A stretch of 64,000 nucleotides of DNA from Paraburkholderia lacunae (GCF_003353175.1 NZ_QHKS01000030.1:448-64447), one strand, 5' to 3'. Counted from the first letter of the stretch, positions 54,087-63,518 are shown. Numbers and translations are program-made. The notes: generated by a model from the sequence alone, not told the origin.

Positions 54087-55367
54087 TTAGCGCTGTTCGA
54101 ACGCGACGTGACCGGACACGATCGTCGCACGCACGCGCGCCGGCAGTTCGTAGCCGAGGAACGGCGTGTTGTGCCCCTGGCTCTTCAATGCGCGCGGTTC
54201 GACGCGCCAATACGCGTGGCGGTCGAACACGCAAAGATCGGCGACCGCGCCCACGGCGATGCGTCCCGCGGCCTCCAGCTTCAGCACGCCGGCCGGCGCC
54301 GCAGTGATGCGGTTCAGCGCCTTCGCCAGCGGCACGCCCGCTTCGTCGGCCCACTTGACCGTCAGCGACAGGAACAGCTCCAGCCCGGTCGCTCCCGGCG
54401 TGGCTTCGGCGAACGGCAGCAGCTTTTCATCGTCGTCGACCGGCGTGTGGTCGGAGCAGATCGCGTCGATCGTGCCGTCCGCGAGGCCGGCGCGAATCGC
54501 TTCGCGATCGCGCTGCTGGCGCAGCGGCGGGTCGAGCCGGAACTGCGCGTCGAAGTAGCCGATGTCGAGGTCGATCAGATGCACATGATTCACGGTGACG
54601 TCGCACGTAATCGGCAAACCTTCGGCCTTCGCCGCGCGCACCAGCGCAACGCCCGTCGCCGACGACACGTGCGACAGATGCACGCGCGCCCCGGTCACGC
54701 GGACCAGTTCGAAAATCGTATGCAGCGCGATGGTTTCCGCCGACACCGGCACGCCGGACAACCCGAGCCGCGACGCCAGCGCGCCGCTCGCGGCCACGCC
54801 GCCCTTGCCGAGATACGCATCCACGGGACGCAGCCACACGGTATAGCCGTAAGTCGCCGCGTACTGCAACGCGCGCATCAGCACCTGCGTATCGACCACC
54901 GGCACGTCGGCTTGCGAAAAGCCGATGCAGCCCGCTTCGGTCAACTCGACCATCTCGGTGATGACCTGGCCCTTGAGGCCGACGGTCAATGCGCCGAGCG
55001 GATACACATGCGCCTGGTTCAGATTGCGCGCGCGGAACTTCAGCATCTCGACGAGGCCGGGTTCATCGAGCGTCGGGTCGGTGTCCGGCGGACACACGAG
55101 GCTCGTCACGCCGCCCGCGAGCGCCGCGGCCATTTCGGATTCGAGCGTCGCCTTGTGTTCGTAGCCCGGCTCGCGCAGGCGCGCGGACAGGTCGACCAGA
55201 CCCGGCGCGATGTGCAGCCCTTTGGCGTCGATCGTTTTCGCCGGGTTGAAATCGGCGGGCGCGTTGCCGATGGCGACGATCTTGCCCGCTGCGATAAAAA
55301 TGTCCTGCTGCTGTTCGGTGCCCGCTGCCGGATCGATCAGCGTGCCGCCTTGAATATGAATCTTCAT
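54087..55367 (-). CDS. pseudo-dihydroorotase (PyrC'/PyrX-like)
   Basis: 426-residue dihydroorotase homologue that lacks the zinc ligands. Where active enzymes have D-x-H-x-H-x-R, this has DLSARLR at residues 59-65, so both His are lost; CDVTVNHVHL and SDHTPVDD also depart from the active forms. In Pseudomonas and relatives such inactive homologues are needed to assemble the dodecameric aspartate carbamoyltransferase. It follows pyrB by 87 bases, as expected. It is usually annotated dihydroorotase; a catalytic pyrC should exist elsewhere. Confidence 0.9.
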   Translation of the reverse strand: MKIHIQGGTLIDPAAGTEQQQDIFIAAGKIVAIGNAPADFNPAKTIDAKGLHIAPGLVDLSARLREPGYEHKATLESEMAAALAGGVTSLVCPPDTDPTLDEPGLVEMLKFRARNLNQAHVYPLGALTVGLKGQVITEMVELTEAGCIGFSQADVPVVDTQVLMRALQYAATYGYTVWLRPVDAYLGKGGVAASGALASRLGLSGVPVSAETIALHTIFELVRVTGARVHLSHVSSATGVALVRAAKAEGLPITCDVTVNHVHLIDLDIGYFDAQFRLDPPLRQQRDREAIRAGLADGTIDAICSDHTPVDDDEKLLPFAEATPGATGLELFLSLTVKWADEAGVPLAKALNRITAAPAGVLKLEAAGRIAVGAVADLCVFDRHAYWRVEPRALKSQGHNTPFLGYELPARVRATIVSGHVAFEQR

Positions 55368-55454
55368 GCGCTGCCTTATGTTCAGCTTTGTTCAGCTATG
55401 TTCTGCGTGATTTGTCGGGTGCTTGCCGCGTACGAGTTGTGTGCCGCGGCGAGA

Positions 55455-56480
55455 TCAATCGTGATTGCCCGCGACGATCCCCATCACCGCCATGCGCACC
55501 GCGATGCCGAACGTCACCTGATTGAGAATCACCGATTGCGGACCGTCGGCCACCTGCGAATCGATTTCGACGCCGCGGTTCATCGGACCCGGGTGCATCA
55601 CGATCGCATCGGGGCTGGCGAGCGCGAGGCGCTCCGGCGTCAGGCCCCAGCTCTTGAAGTACTCCTGCGCCGACGGCAGCAACGCACCGCTCATCCGCTC
55701 GTTCTGCAGACGCAGCATGATGATCACGTCGACGTCCTTCAGGCCCTCGTCGAGGTTGTGGAACACGCGCACGCCCATCTGCTCGAGGCCGCCCGGCAGC
55801 AGCGTGCGCGGACCGATCGCGCGCACTTCCGGCACGCCGAGCGTGGTCAGCGCATGGATGTCCGAACGCGCAACCCGCGAATGCAGAATGTCGCCGACGA
55901 TCGCCACGCGCAGGTTCGTGAAATCCTTCTTGTAGTGGCGGATCGTGTACATGTCGAGCAGACCCTGCGTGGGGTGTGCATGACGGCCGTCGCCGGCGTT
56001 GATCACGTGCACGTGCGGCGCGCAATGCTGCGCGATCAGGTACGGCGCGCCGCTCGATGCATGGCGCACGACGAACATATCGGCATGCATCGCCGACAGG
56101 TTGTTGATCGTGTCGAGCAGCGATTCGCCCTTGCTGGTCGACGAAGCGTTGATGTTCAGATTCAGCACGTCCGCGGACAAGCGCGTTGCCGCGATCTCGA
56201 AGGTGGTGCGGGTGCGCGTCGAGTTTTCGAAGAACAGGTTGAACACCGACTTGCCGCGCAGCAGCGGCACCTTCTTCACCTCGCGATCGGTCACGCTGAC
56301 GAACTGCTCGGCGGTGTCGAGAATGTGATTGACGATCGCCTTCGGCAAGCCTTCGATCGACAACAGATGTTTGAGCTCGCCGTTTTTCGTGAGCTGCGGA
56401 TTGCCCTTCAGGAAGCCGTAACGGAAGCGCTCGGTGGCGCTATCGGTTGAATCCTTGGGAGCCTGGGTGGCGCTGTTCAT
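55455..56480 (-). CDS. pyrB: aspartate carbamoyltransferase catalytic subunit
   Basis: 341-residue enzyme of pyrimidine synthesis. FENSTRTRT binds carbamoyl phosphate, HPTQGLLDMYTI and VMHPGPMNRGVEI form the aspartate side. An N-terminal extension of about 20 residues before the FRYGF start is typical of the dodecameric class that pairs with pseudo-DHOase. It starts 151 bases after pyrR. No regulatory pyrI is present. Confidence 0.96.
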   Translation of the reverse strand: MNSATQAPKDSTDSATERFRYGFLKGNPQLTKNGELKHLLSIEGLPKAIVNHILDTAEQFVSVTDREVKKVPLLRGKSVFNLFFENSTRTRTTFEIAATRLSADVLNLNINASSTSKGESLLDTINNLSAMHADMFVVRHASSGAPYLIAQHCAPHVHVINAGDGRHAHPTQGLLDMYTIRHYKKDFTNLRVAIVGDILHSRVARSDIHALTTLGVPEVRAIGPRTLLPGGLEQMGVRVFHNLDEGLKDVDVIIMLRLQNERMSGALLPSAQEYFKSWGLTPERLALASPDAIVMHPGPMNRGVEIDSQVADGPQSVILNQVTFGIAVRMAVMGIVAGNHD

Positions 56481-56631
56481 GGTGTACCTGCTTCAAATAC
56501 GGGCTTCAACGTAATCGGTGTCGATGCTGACTGCGTGTGAGGGTTCCAGACCGGCAACGCGCGCGTACAACCTCGCGGCGGTGGCCTTGAAACCGTGCTG
56601 CTGATGCTTTGCTCAATGCGTGGAGCCGCGT

Positions 56632-57186
56632 TCAATCGACGCGTGCTTCAGTGTGAAAAGTGAACCGGGTGCCTTCGTTCAGGTTGCCGTCGGCGCCGCC
56701 CACTTCGCGAGCGAGAACGAGCGTCGCATCGGCCGGCACCTCGACCACGCCGCCGACGAAGCGCGCCGCCACCGGCAACTCGCGCCCGCCGCGATCGGCG
56801 AGCACCGCCAGTTCGACCGATGCCGGGCGACCGTAGTCGTACAGCTCGTTCAACGCCGCGCGAATCGTGCGGCCGGTGTACAAGACATCGTCGACCAGCA
56901 CGATGCGGCTCTTGTCCACCGGAAACGGCAGCGAGGTCGGGCTCGCCTGCGAGTGCAGACCTTTTTTCGCGTAGTCGTCGCGATGCAGCGCGACGTTCAC
57001 CACGCCAAAGCTCGACAGGTGCAGGTCGCGCGCGAGGCGCTCGGCGAGCCATGCGCCGCCGCTGTGGATACCGGCCAGCACGGCGCCGTCCGCGCCGCCG
57101 GGTTGGTTGCCGAGCTGGTCACCATAAGCCGCGAGAATCTGTTCGAGCAATGCGCGATAGAGCGCTTCGGCGTCAATGGAACTCAT
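56632..57186 (-). CDS. pyrR: pyrimidine operon regulator / uracil phosphoribosyltransferase PyrR
   Basis: 184-residue phosphoribosyltransferase fold. IVLVDDVLYTGRTIRAAL is the PRPP-binding motif. ATG 57186 overlaps the ruvX end by 14 bases. In Gram-negative bacteria its RNA-binding attenuator role is often not shown; no antiterminator/terminator pair is visible in the 151 bases before pyrB. Confidence 0.93.
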   Translation of the reverse strand: MSSIDAEALYRALLEQILAAYGDQLGNQPGGADGAVLAGIHSGGAWLAERLARDLHLSSFGVVNVALHRDDYAKKGLHSQASPTSLPFPVDKSRIVLVDDVLYTGRTIRAALNELYDYGRPASVELAVLADRGGRELPVAARFVGGVVEVPADATLVLAREVGGADGNLNEGTRFTFHTEARVD

Positions 57187-57613
57187 GATCGTCGGGAAGT
57201 CCGTCTAGATATTGCTGGAGGATGATGCTGGCGGCTTCAGCGTCGAGCATGTCGGCGCGGCCCTTGCCGGCGCGGATTTCCGCCTTCGCCTCGACCGACG
57301 AATAGCGCTCGTCGATCCAGGTCACCGGCAGATTGAAGCGGCCGTTCAGCTGGTTGCCGAAGCGCTTCGCGAGTTGGGTCATCTCGTGCGGCGTGCCGTC
57401 CGGGTGCATCGGCAGGCCGACGATCAGCGCGTCCGGCTTCCATTCGGCGATCAGCTTGCCGACTTCCTCGAAACGGTATTCACGGCTGCGGTTCTGCACG
57501 ATCACGAGCGGCCGCGCGCTGCGTGTGAGCGAATTGCCGACCGCCACGCCGATCCGTTTTTCACCGTAGTCGAACGCAAGCAGCGTCGCCTCACGTCCGG
57601 CCGGCAGACTCAT
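57173..57613 (-). CDS. ruvX: RuvX/YqgF Holliday-junction resolvase-like nuclease
   Basis: 146-residue RNase H-fold protein. AFDYGEKRIGVAVGN carries the first catalytic Asp, WIDERYSSVEA the Glu and DMLDAEAASIILQQYL the last Asp. Starts within the stop of yqgE (four-base overlap). Implicated in 16S rRNA maturation and recombination. Confidence 0.94.
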   Translation of the reverse strand: MSLPAGREATLLAFDYGEKRIGVAVGNSLTRSARPLVIVQNRSREYRFEEVGKLIAEWKPDALIVGLPMHPDGTPHEMTQLAKRFGNQLNGRFNLPVTWIDERYSSVEAKAEIRAGKGRADMLDAEAASIILQQYLDGLPDDHEFH

Positions 57614-58188
57614 GCGTGACCTGCTTCGCCCGACAGCATCGACAGCGAAACGCCGAGCAGCGCGAGCGCCGCTTCGAAACGCTCTTCGGCGGGCACGTCG
57701 AAGACGATTTTCGGATCGGCCTCGACCGTAAGCCAGCCGTTCTTCGAAATTTCTTCTTCGAGCTGGCCCGCACCCCAGCCGGCGTGGCCGAGCGTGAGCA
57801 GGAAACGTTCCGGGCCGGTGCCGCTCGCGACGGCTTCGAGCACGTCTTTCGAGGTAGTCATTTCCAGCCCGCCGGGCACCGACATCGACGACGTGTAGGT
57901 ATTGCCGTCTTTCGGATCGTGCAGCACGAAGCCGCGCTCGGTTTGCACCGGGCCGCCGAAATAAACGGGCACATGCAGAAGGGGTTCGATCTCGAGCTTG
58001 AGATCGATGCGACTGAAGAGCGCTTCAAGGTCGATATCGGTCGGCCGGTTGATGACGAGGCCGAGCGCGCCGCGCTCACTGTGATCGCAAAGGTAGACCA
58101 CCGTTCCTGAAAACGTGGGATCGGCCATGTTCGGCATGGCGATCAGGAACTGGTTGGTCAGATTGATGCGATCGGTACTCTTGGACAT
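57610..58188 (-). CDS. yqgE: YqgE/AlgH family protein (DUF179)
   Basis: 192-residue conserved protein of unclear function, first gene of the yqgE-ruvX-pyrR-pyrB-pseudo-pyrC-plsC series. LTNQFLIAMPNMADPTFSG and GLVINRPT are the family signatures, as are GGPV and GHAGWGAGQLEEEI near the end. TAAAAT at 58196-58201 lies only eight bases before the ATG, so it is too close to be the -10. Confidence 0.95.
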   Translation of the reverse strand: MSKSTDRINLTNQFLIAMPNMADPTFSGTVVYLCDHSERGALGLVINRPTDIDLEALFSRIDLKLEIEPLLHVPVYFGGPVQTERGFVLHDPKDGNTYTSSMSVPGGLEMTTSKDVLEAVASGTGPERFLLTLGHAGWGAGQLEEEISKNGWLTVEADPKIVFDVPAEERFEAALALLGVSLSMLSGEAGHA

Positions 58189-58449
58189 AGTTCGGATTTT
58201 AGCAAAGACGATGCAGGATGGCGGGCTTTGAGCGTGGAACCGCGAGATGTGTCATGAAATGTGCCGGGAGCCATCGACGGCGCTTCAAGTTCCACTCTAT
58301 CACGCACTCAGACCGTCACCACGGTGTGTGATCGAGGTGTTTTGCGACACGCAGGCGGCGTGTCACCCGTTCTTCGAGCTGCTCCCGGTTCCTGCGTGCG
58401 ACCTGATGCGCCGGCTGGTGCGTGCCGGCACGCGCTATGCCGGTACGGT

Positions 58450-59859
58450 TCAGGCGCCGCCCTGCTCGATCGAGCGCGTCAACGCGGCCAGCGCGGCGGC
58501 GCTGCCTGGCGGCGCCACGCCCGCGGCCACCTTGTGCAGCATTGCGCGCAAGGCTTCGGCGGTCTGTTCGAGCGCGCGCGCCGCCGGCGCGTCGACGATC
58601 ACATGCGAACGCACCGCGGGCGTCGACACACCTGCGTGCGCGCGACGGCGCCACGCGAGCCCCAGCGCATCGGCCAGCAGCGCCACGTGGCCGAGGCCCA
58701 GCGCGCAGGCGGCGGCGCCGAGCCGGTAGGCGGCGTCGCCGGCTTGCAGCGCTTCGCTCGGATCGGCTTTCTCGGGCTGATCGGCAGCGCGCGCGTGCTC
58801 GGTCAAAGCGGAGATCGAGGCATCCGCGGTTTGCAGAAAATCTTCGTAGGCGTGCGCGTTGACGGTCAGCACGCCCAGTTCGCGCGTCGGCATAGCGTGT
58901 GCGGAGGTGAACGCCTGGGCCTGCGCGGCGCCCGCTTCCCAAAGCATTTCCGATGCCTGGGTGCCGGCGACGTGCCAATCGACCGTCAAGCCGTAGTCGT
59001 GCAGCACTTCGACCTGGTCGGCGTCTTCGGCCGCGGCGCCGAATAATGCGTAGTCGCGCCACAACAGCGCGAGCGTGGCGCGCACCAGCGAGCGCGGCGC
59101 GCGCTGGATGCCGCGCGCGTGATCGGCCAGCGCCAGGTTGCAGCGGGCGTAGAAACGCCGCGCGTCGGTGTCGCCGGTGGCGCGGCCGCCGACGCGCAAC
59201 GCCCTGGCGCAGGCTTTCGCGAGCCGCCAGAAATCGTAGGAATCCGGGCCGGCGAGCTCGGTGAGGCAGGCTTCCAGTTCGTCGAGCGCGGCGTTCGTGG
59301 CGGCGAGAGCCGCGCCGCTGCTGTCCGGCTGCGAGCGCAACACCGGCAGCAGCGCGCGCTCATAGCGCGCCCGCAAGTGCGCAAGTTGATCGGCGGATTG
59401 GGCATGCAGCGACACCGGCGGCACCGGGCGCGCAGCCAGCGCGAGGTCTTCGAACGCAACCGTGGAACCGGGTGCATGCTGCGACAGATGCGTGCTGAGC
59501 GCGCGATAGTGGGCAAACAGCGTTGGCGAACAGGACAGTTCGCGCAGATTGTGACGCTCGAGGGCCGCGCGGAAATCATTCAGCGCCGCGCCGAATGCAG
59601 GCCGCGCGCTGTCAGCGTCCGCCGGATTGCCCGATGCCAGCGGCGAGACCAGCACCAGGGCGTCGGCAAAACGCTGCGCGGCGAGCCAGCCGGCTTCACG
59701 CAACGCGTGCGACGCGCGCAGCAACGCCGCAGTGCTCTCGCCGTGCTGTTCGAACGCTAGCAGCGCTTCCGCCAGCGCGAGTTCGGCGGGACGGACGGCG
59801 CCGCCGCGAGGATTCGGCAATGCATCGAAGGAATCGGGTGCAGCGGATCGAAGAGTCAT
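58450..59859 (-). CDS. hypothetical protein with FimL/ChpA N-terminal-like character
   Basis: 469-residue Ala- and Leu-rich, mostly helical soluble protein. A helical segment near residues 40-75 (ASHALREAGWLAAQRFADAL) resembles the Hpt-like histidine-phosphotransfer helices of FimL and the N-terminus of ChpA/PilL, but the phosphorylatable His context is not conserved. In several betaproteobacteria rubA is followed by pilG-pilH-pilI-pilJ-pilL before yqgE; here this one gene occupies that place, so it may be the only survivor of a pil-chp cluster. ATG 59859 is used. Function uncertain. Confidence 0.75.
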   Translation of the reverse strand: MTLRSAAPDSFDALPNPRGGAVRPAELALAEALLAFEQHGESTAALLRASHALREAGWLAAQRFADALVLVSPLASGNPADADSARPAFGAALNDFRAALERHNLRELSCSPTLFAHYRALSTHLSQHAPGSTVAFEDLALAARPVPPVSLHAQSADQLAHLRARYERALLPVLRSQPDSSGAALAATNAALDELEACLTELAGPDSYDFWRLAKACARALRVGGRATGDTDARRFYARCNLALADHARGIQRAPRSLVRATLALLWRDYALFGAAAEDADQVEVLHDYGLTVDWHVAGTQASEMLWEAGAAQAQAFTSAHAMPTRELGVLTVNAHAYEDFLQTADASISALTEHARAADQPEKADPSEALQAGDAAYRLGAAACALGLGHVALLADALGLAWRRRAHAGVSTPAVRSHVIVDAPAARALEQTAEALRAMLHKVAAGVAPPGSAAALAALTRSIEQGGA

Positions 59860-60113
59860 GGGCAGGCGACACGAAGCTGACGGGCCGTTGCACAACGCCG
59901 CGCGCCGACTGATCGGCTAACGCGCGAACCGGCAACAGAACAATGACAGACTACCGCTGCGACACAGCGCAATCGAGGACGTTTCGCGTCGGCATGTGGG
60001 GCGAAACGGCTTGGGCACACACGGCTTGCGCGCGTTGAATGCATTCGATCCGGCCGACGCTGCCGCATGTGCGGCACAGCTTCCGCCGGCCACTGCCGAC
60101 GGCCCTCCCGATC

Positions 60114-60284
60114 TCAGATCTGGACCATCTCGAAGTCTTCTTTGCGCGCCCCGCATTCCGGGCACGTCCAGTTGATCGGCACGTCCTCCCAGCGCGTGCC
60201 CGGCGCAATGCCTTCGTCCGGCAAACCGGCTTCTTCGTCGTAAATCCAGCCGCAAATCAGGCACATCCAGCTTTGATATTCCAT
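60114..60284 (-). CDS. rubA: rubredoxin
   Basis: 56-residue iron-sulfur protein with one Fe(SCys)4 centre. The ligands are in CLICGWIYDEE and CPECGARKEDF. ATG 60284 gives the exact family length; the open frame runs further upstream but with Arg-rich noise. An electron carrier, for example to alkane hydroxylases or oxidative-stress enzymes. Divergent from thiD. Confidence 0.96.
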   Translation of the reverse strand: MEYQSWMCLICGWIYDEEAGLPDEGIAPGTRWEDVPINWTCPECGARKEDFEMVQI

Positions 60285-60604
60285 TCTTGTGTCGCGTCGT
60301 AAAGTCCGTTGAAACGGGAGCCATGATGGTACCGTGTTGCCGCCCCAATGCCTAGCAATCAGAAACGCGCCCAATCGCAGCGTGCGGCGGCTTTGGCCAT
60401 GCCGGCTGGGTCGGCTTGCGCGGCGGTTGCGGCGCCTTGCCGCTCTTTGGGCGCGGCCTCGCGTGCTGCCTGCATGAGCCCACTGGGCCGAGGATGCGAA
60501 AAAACGCCTCCGCGACGGTTTAGGCCGCATAATTGAGCCGATTGCGCACCGGTTGCGCCTAAAACCGGTTGCGCCTAAATACACGCTCCTTTTAGTCAAT
60601 TTTC
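60285..60604. other. 320-bp divergent region between rubA and thiD
   Basis: No gene. It holds a perfect 16-bp tandem repeat at 60548-60579 right before thiD. No TPP riboswitch was recognised upstream of thiD. Confidence 0.5.
60548..60579. repeat. perfect 16-bp tandem direct repeat upstream of thiD
   Basis: ACCGGTTGCGCCTAAA occurs twice in a row (60548-60563 and 60564-60579), 26 bases before the thiD ATG. It might be a paired operator or a recent slippage product. Confidence 0.75.
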
Positions 60605-61465
60605 ATGCCCAGCGACACGCCTCCGATCGTCCTCACCTTCGGCCTTTCCGATCCCACCGGCGGCTCCGGCCTGCAAGCCGACCTGATGACACTCGCCAGC
60701 ATGGGGTGTCACGGCGTCAGTGTGCTCACGGGCTATACGGTGCGCGACTCGGCCAGTTGCGACGAAGTCACCGGGCTCGATCCGGAAGTCGTCGCGACCC
60801 AGGCGCGGATGCTGCTCGAAGACATGCCGATCGCCGCGTTCAAGGTCGGCGCGTGCACGCGCGCGGAAGTGGTGAGCGCGATCGCCGAGGTGGTCGCCGA
60901 TTACGACGACGTCCCACTGATTCTCGCGCCCGACTTCACGCTCGACGACGAACATGTGCTCGCCGCCGACGAACTGCGCGAAGCGATCGCCGATCTGCTC
61001 GCGCCGCAAACCACGCTGCTGGTCGCCGACCATGCCACCCTGCTCGCCCTCGCTCAACCGGATGGCGACGCCGAGGCACCGAGCCTCGACGCAGCGATTT
61101 CACATCTGCTGTCGCAAGGCTGCGAATACATTCTGTCGACGGAGACCGGCACGCACCGGCACGTCAATACGCTGTACAGCGAAGACGGCCAATTGCGTCA
61201 GGACATGTGGGACCGCGGCAGTCATCGCATCATGGGTTTGACCGATACGCTGGGCGCGGCGATTGCCGCGTTGCTGGCCAACGGCCAGGACCCGGCGGAA
61301 GCGGTTCGCGAAGCGCAGGAGTATCTGTATCAGGCGGTGCGCAGCGCGTTCCGTCCGGGCATGGGCGCGTATCTGCCGGATCGGTTCTTCTGGGCGCGCA
61401 GCAGCGACGACGAAACGCCGCCGACGGCCGGCAAGGACGCAACGTCGGGCGAAGCGCGGCATTGA
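60605..61465 (+). CDS. thiD: hydroxymethylpyrimidine/phosphomethylpyrimidine kinase
   Basis: 286-residue ribokinase-like kinase of thiamine synthesis. LTFGLSDPTGGSGLQADL is the substrate end and MGLTDTLGAAIAALLA the anion-hole helix, where the usual GTGCTL is GLTDTL, so the catalytic Cys position is Asp as in ribokinase itself and one Gly of the hole is Thr. Probably a lineage variant rather than inactivation. It stands divergent from rubA and convergent with groEL. Confidence 0.9.
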   Translation: MPSDTPPIVLTFGLSDPTGGSGLQADLMTLASMGCHGVSVLTGYTVRDSASCDEVTGLDPEVVATQARMLLEDMPIAAFKVGACTRAEVVSAIAEVVADYDDVPLILAPDFTLDDEHVLAADELREAIADLLAPQTTLLVADHATLLALAQPDGDAEAPSLDAAISHLLSQGCEYILSTETGTHRHVNTLYSEDGQLRQDMWDRGSHRIMGLTDTLGAAIAALLANGQDPAEAVREAQEYLYQAVRSAFRPGMGAYLPDRFFWARSSDDETPPTAGKDATSGEARH

Positions 61466-61825
61466 TTGGCCTGACCGGGCAAAGTGCGGCCGCTTCACGG
61501 CTCGCACTTCACTTCAGACTTTAGCGACGAGACTCGTCGCGCATGGACCGCCTCGTGTACACACGGGGCGGTCGTGACATCCGCCCTAGCCGTGGCGCCC
61601 GGACCCGCCTGCGCGGTCCACCTTTCCTGCGCGTGCCTCGCTTCGACCGCAACCACGCCACGACGCTGAGTTAGCCACGCCCGGCAGCGCCGCCTGGGCG
61701 CCCTGACGAACAACGAGGGCATAAAAAAACCCGCATTTCTGCGGGTTTTTTCTTTTGGGAAGCACGCCTCGCGACGCGCTCCCCCATGTGGTTCCAACCG
61801 AGCCTCGAACGAGGCCCAACTGAAA
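61466..61825. other. 360-bp convergent region between thiD and groEL
   Basis: Non-coding apart from the intrinsic terminator at 61723-61751 that ends the groESL transcript. Short frames here have no support. Confidence 0.5.
61723..61751. terminator. intrinsic terminator of groESL (bidirectional form)
   Basis: A-run (61723-61729), CCCGCA, four-base loop TTTC, TGCGGG and a T-run of six (61746-61751). About 75 bases beyond the groEL stop; also usable by thiD from the other side. Confidence 0.85.
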
Positions 61826-63466
61826 TTACATGTCCATGCCCATGCCGCCCATGCCGCCGGGCATACCGCCGCCCATCGGAGCATCTTCCTTCGGCAGTTC
61901 GCACACAGCTGCGTCGGTCGTCAGCAGGAGACCTGCCACCGATGCTGCGTTTTGCAGCGCCGTGCGCGTCACCTTCGTCGGGTCCACGACACCTGCGTCA
62001 ACCAGGTCGACGTACTCGCCGGTTGCTGCGTTGTAGCCGAAGTTGCCTTGGCCAGCAGCAACAGCTGCCACCACGACGCTGGCTTCTTCGCCGCCGTTCG
62101 TGACGATCTGGCGCAGCGGCTCTTCCATTGCGCGCAGCACGATCTTGATACCTGCGTCCTGATCGGCGTTAGCGCCCTTCAGGCCGGCGATCGCCGTACG
62201 TGCACGGATCAGCGCGACGCCGCCGCCAGCAACGATGCCTTCTTCCACAGCTGCGCGCGTTGCGTGCAGTGCGTCTTCGACACGCGCCTTCTTTTCCTTC
62301 ATTTCGACTTCGGTCGCAGCACCGACCTTGATCACTGCAACGCCGCCTGCCAGCTTGGCAACGCGCTCTTGCAGCTTTTCACGGTCGTAGTCCGACGTAG
62401 CTTCTTCGATTTGCGTGCGAACTTGCTTCACACGTGCTTCGATGTTTGCAGCTTCGCCAGCGCCGTCGATGATCGTGGTGTTTTCCTTGGCCACTTCGAT
62501 GCGCTTCGCTTGACCCAGTTCAGCCAGCGTTGCCTTTTCGAGCGTCAGGCCGGTTTCTTCAGCGATGACTTGACCGCCGGTCAGGATCGCGATGTCTTCC
62601 AGCATGGCCTTACGGCGATCGCCGAAGCCCGGAGCCTTCACAGCAACCGTCTTCAGGATGCCGCGGATGTTGTTCACGACCAGCGTAGCCAGCGCTTCGC
62701 CTTCGACGTCTTCTGCGATGATCAGCAGCGGACGGCCAGCCTTGGCGACTTGTTCCAGCACCGGCAGCAGATCGCGGATGTTCGACACCTTCTTGTCGTG
62801 CAGCAGCACGAACGGGTTGTCGAGCACGGCAACTTGCTTGTCCGGGTTGTTGATGAAGTACGGCGACAGGTAGCCGCGGTCGAATTGCATACCTTCGACA
62901 ACGTCCAGCTCGTCTTGCAGCGACTTGCCGTCTTCAACCGTGATGACGCCTTCCTTGCCGACCTTGTCCATCGCTTCAGCGATACGGTCGCCGATCGACG
63001 AATCGCTGTTCGCCGAGATCGCGCCGACTTGAGCGATTTCCTTGTTGGTCGTGCACGGCTTGCTGATCTTGCGCAGTTCTTCGATCGCTGCGAACACAGC
63101 CTTGTCGATACCGCGCTTCAGGTCCATCGGGTTCATGCCCGATGCGACGTACTTCATGCCTTCGCGGACGATCGACTGAGCCAGAACCGTTGCGGTCGTG
63201 GTGCCGTCGCCTGCGTTGTCGCTGGTCTTGGAAGCGACTTCCTTGACCATTTGCGCGCCCATGTTCTGGAGCTTGTCTTTCAGTTCGATCTCTTTCGCGA
63301 CCGAAACACCATCCTTGGTGACCGTCGGGCCGCCGAAGCTGCGTTCCAGGACAACGTTGCGGCCCTTCGGACCCAGCGTGACCTTCACAGCGTTCGCGAG
63401 GATGTTCACGCCTTCAACCATCTTGGCACGGGCGGAATCACCGAATACGACGTCTTTAGCTGCCAT
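61826..63466 (-). CDS. groEL: chaperonin GroEL (60 kDa)
   Basis: 546-residue chaperonin of standard length. AGDGTTTATVLAQ is the ATP-site loop with the catalytic Asp, VAVIKVGAATEVEMKEKKARVEDA the equatorial signature, and the C-terminus has the Gly-Gly-Met tail. Lies 52 bases after groES and ends before a strong terminator. Confidence 0.99.
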   Translation of the reverse strand: MAAKDVVFGDSARAKMVEGVNILANAVKVTLGPKGRNVVLERSFGGPTVTKDGVSVAKEIELKDKLQNMGAQMVKEVASKTSDNAGDGTTTATVLAQSIVREGMKYVASGMNPMDLKRGIDKAVFAAIEELRKISKPCTTNKEIAQVGAISANSDSSIGDRIAEAMDKVGKEGVITVEDGKSLQDELDVVEGMQFDRGYLSPYFINNPDKQVAVLDNPFVLLHDKKVSNIRDLLPVLEQVAKAGRPLLIIAEDVEGEALATLVVNNIRGILKTVAVKAPGFGDRRKAMLEDIAILTGGQVIAEETGLTLEKATLAELGQAKRIEVAKENTTIIDGAGEAANIEARVKQVRTQIEEATSDYDREKLQERVAKLAGGVAVIKVGAATEVEMKEKKARVEDALHATRAAVEEGIVAGGGVALIRARTAIAGLKGANADQDAGIKIVLRAMEEPLRQIVTNGGEEASVVVAAVAAGQGNFGYNAATGEYVDLVDAGVVDPTKVTRTALQNAASVAGLLLTTDAAVCELPKEDAPMGGGMPGGMGGMGMDM

Positions 63467-63518
63467 CTTCTAACTCCTTGAATTCTTGGGATATAACCTG
63501 GGAAGTAGCGACTTGCGC

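Noticed and set aside
54075..56450. 791-residue open frame on the plus strand opposite pyrB and the pseudo-dihydroorotase
   Set aside because: Long antisense frames are common in GC-rich DNA; composition is Arg/His-rich and the minus-strand genes are certain.
56481..56631. PyrR-responsive attenuator before pyrB
   Set aside because: No antiterminator/terminator hairpin pair with a T-run could be found.
60285..60604. TPP riboswitch upstream of thiD
   Set aside because: No recognisable thi-box elements; only the 16-bp tandem repeat is present.
61952..63481. 509-residue open frame opposite groEL
   Set aside because: Antisense shadow of a highly conserved gene.
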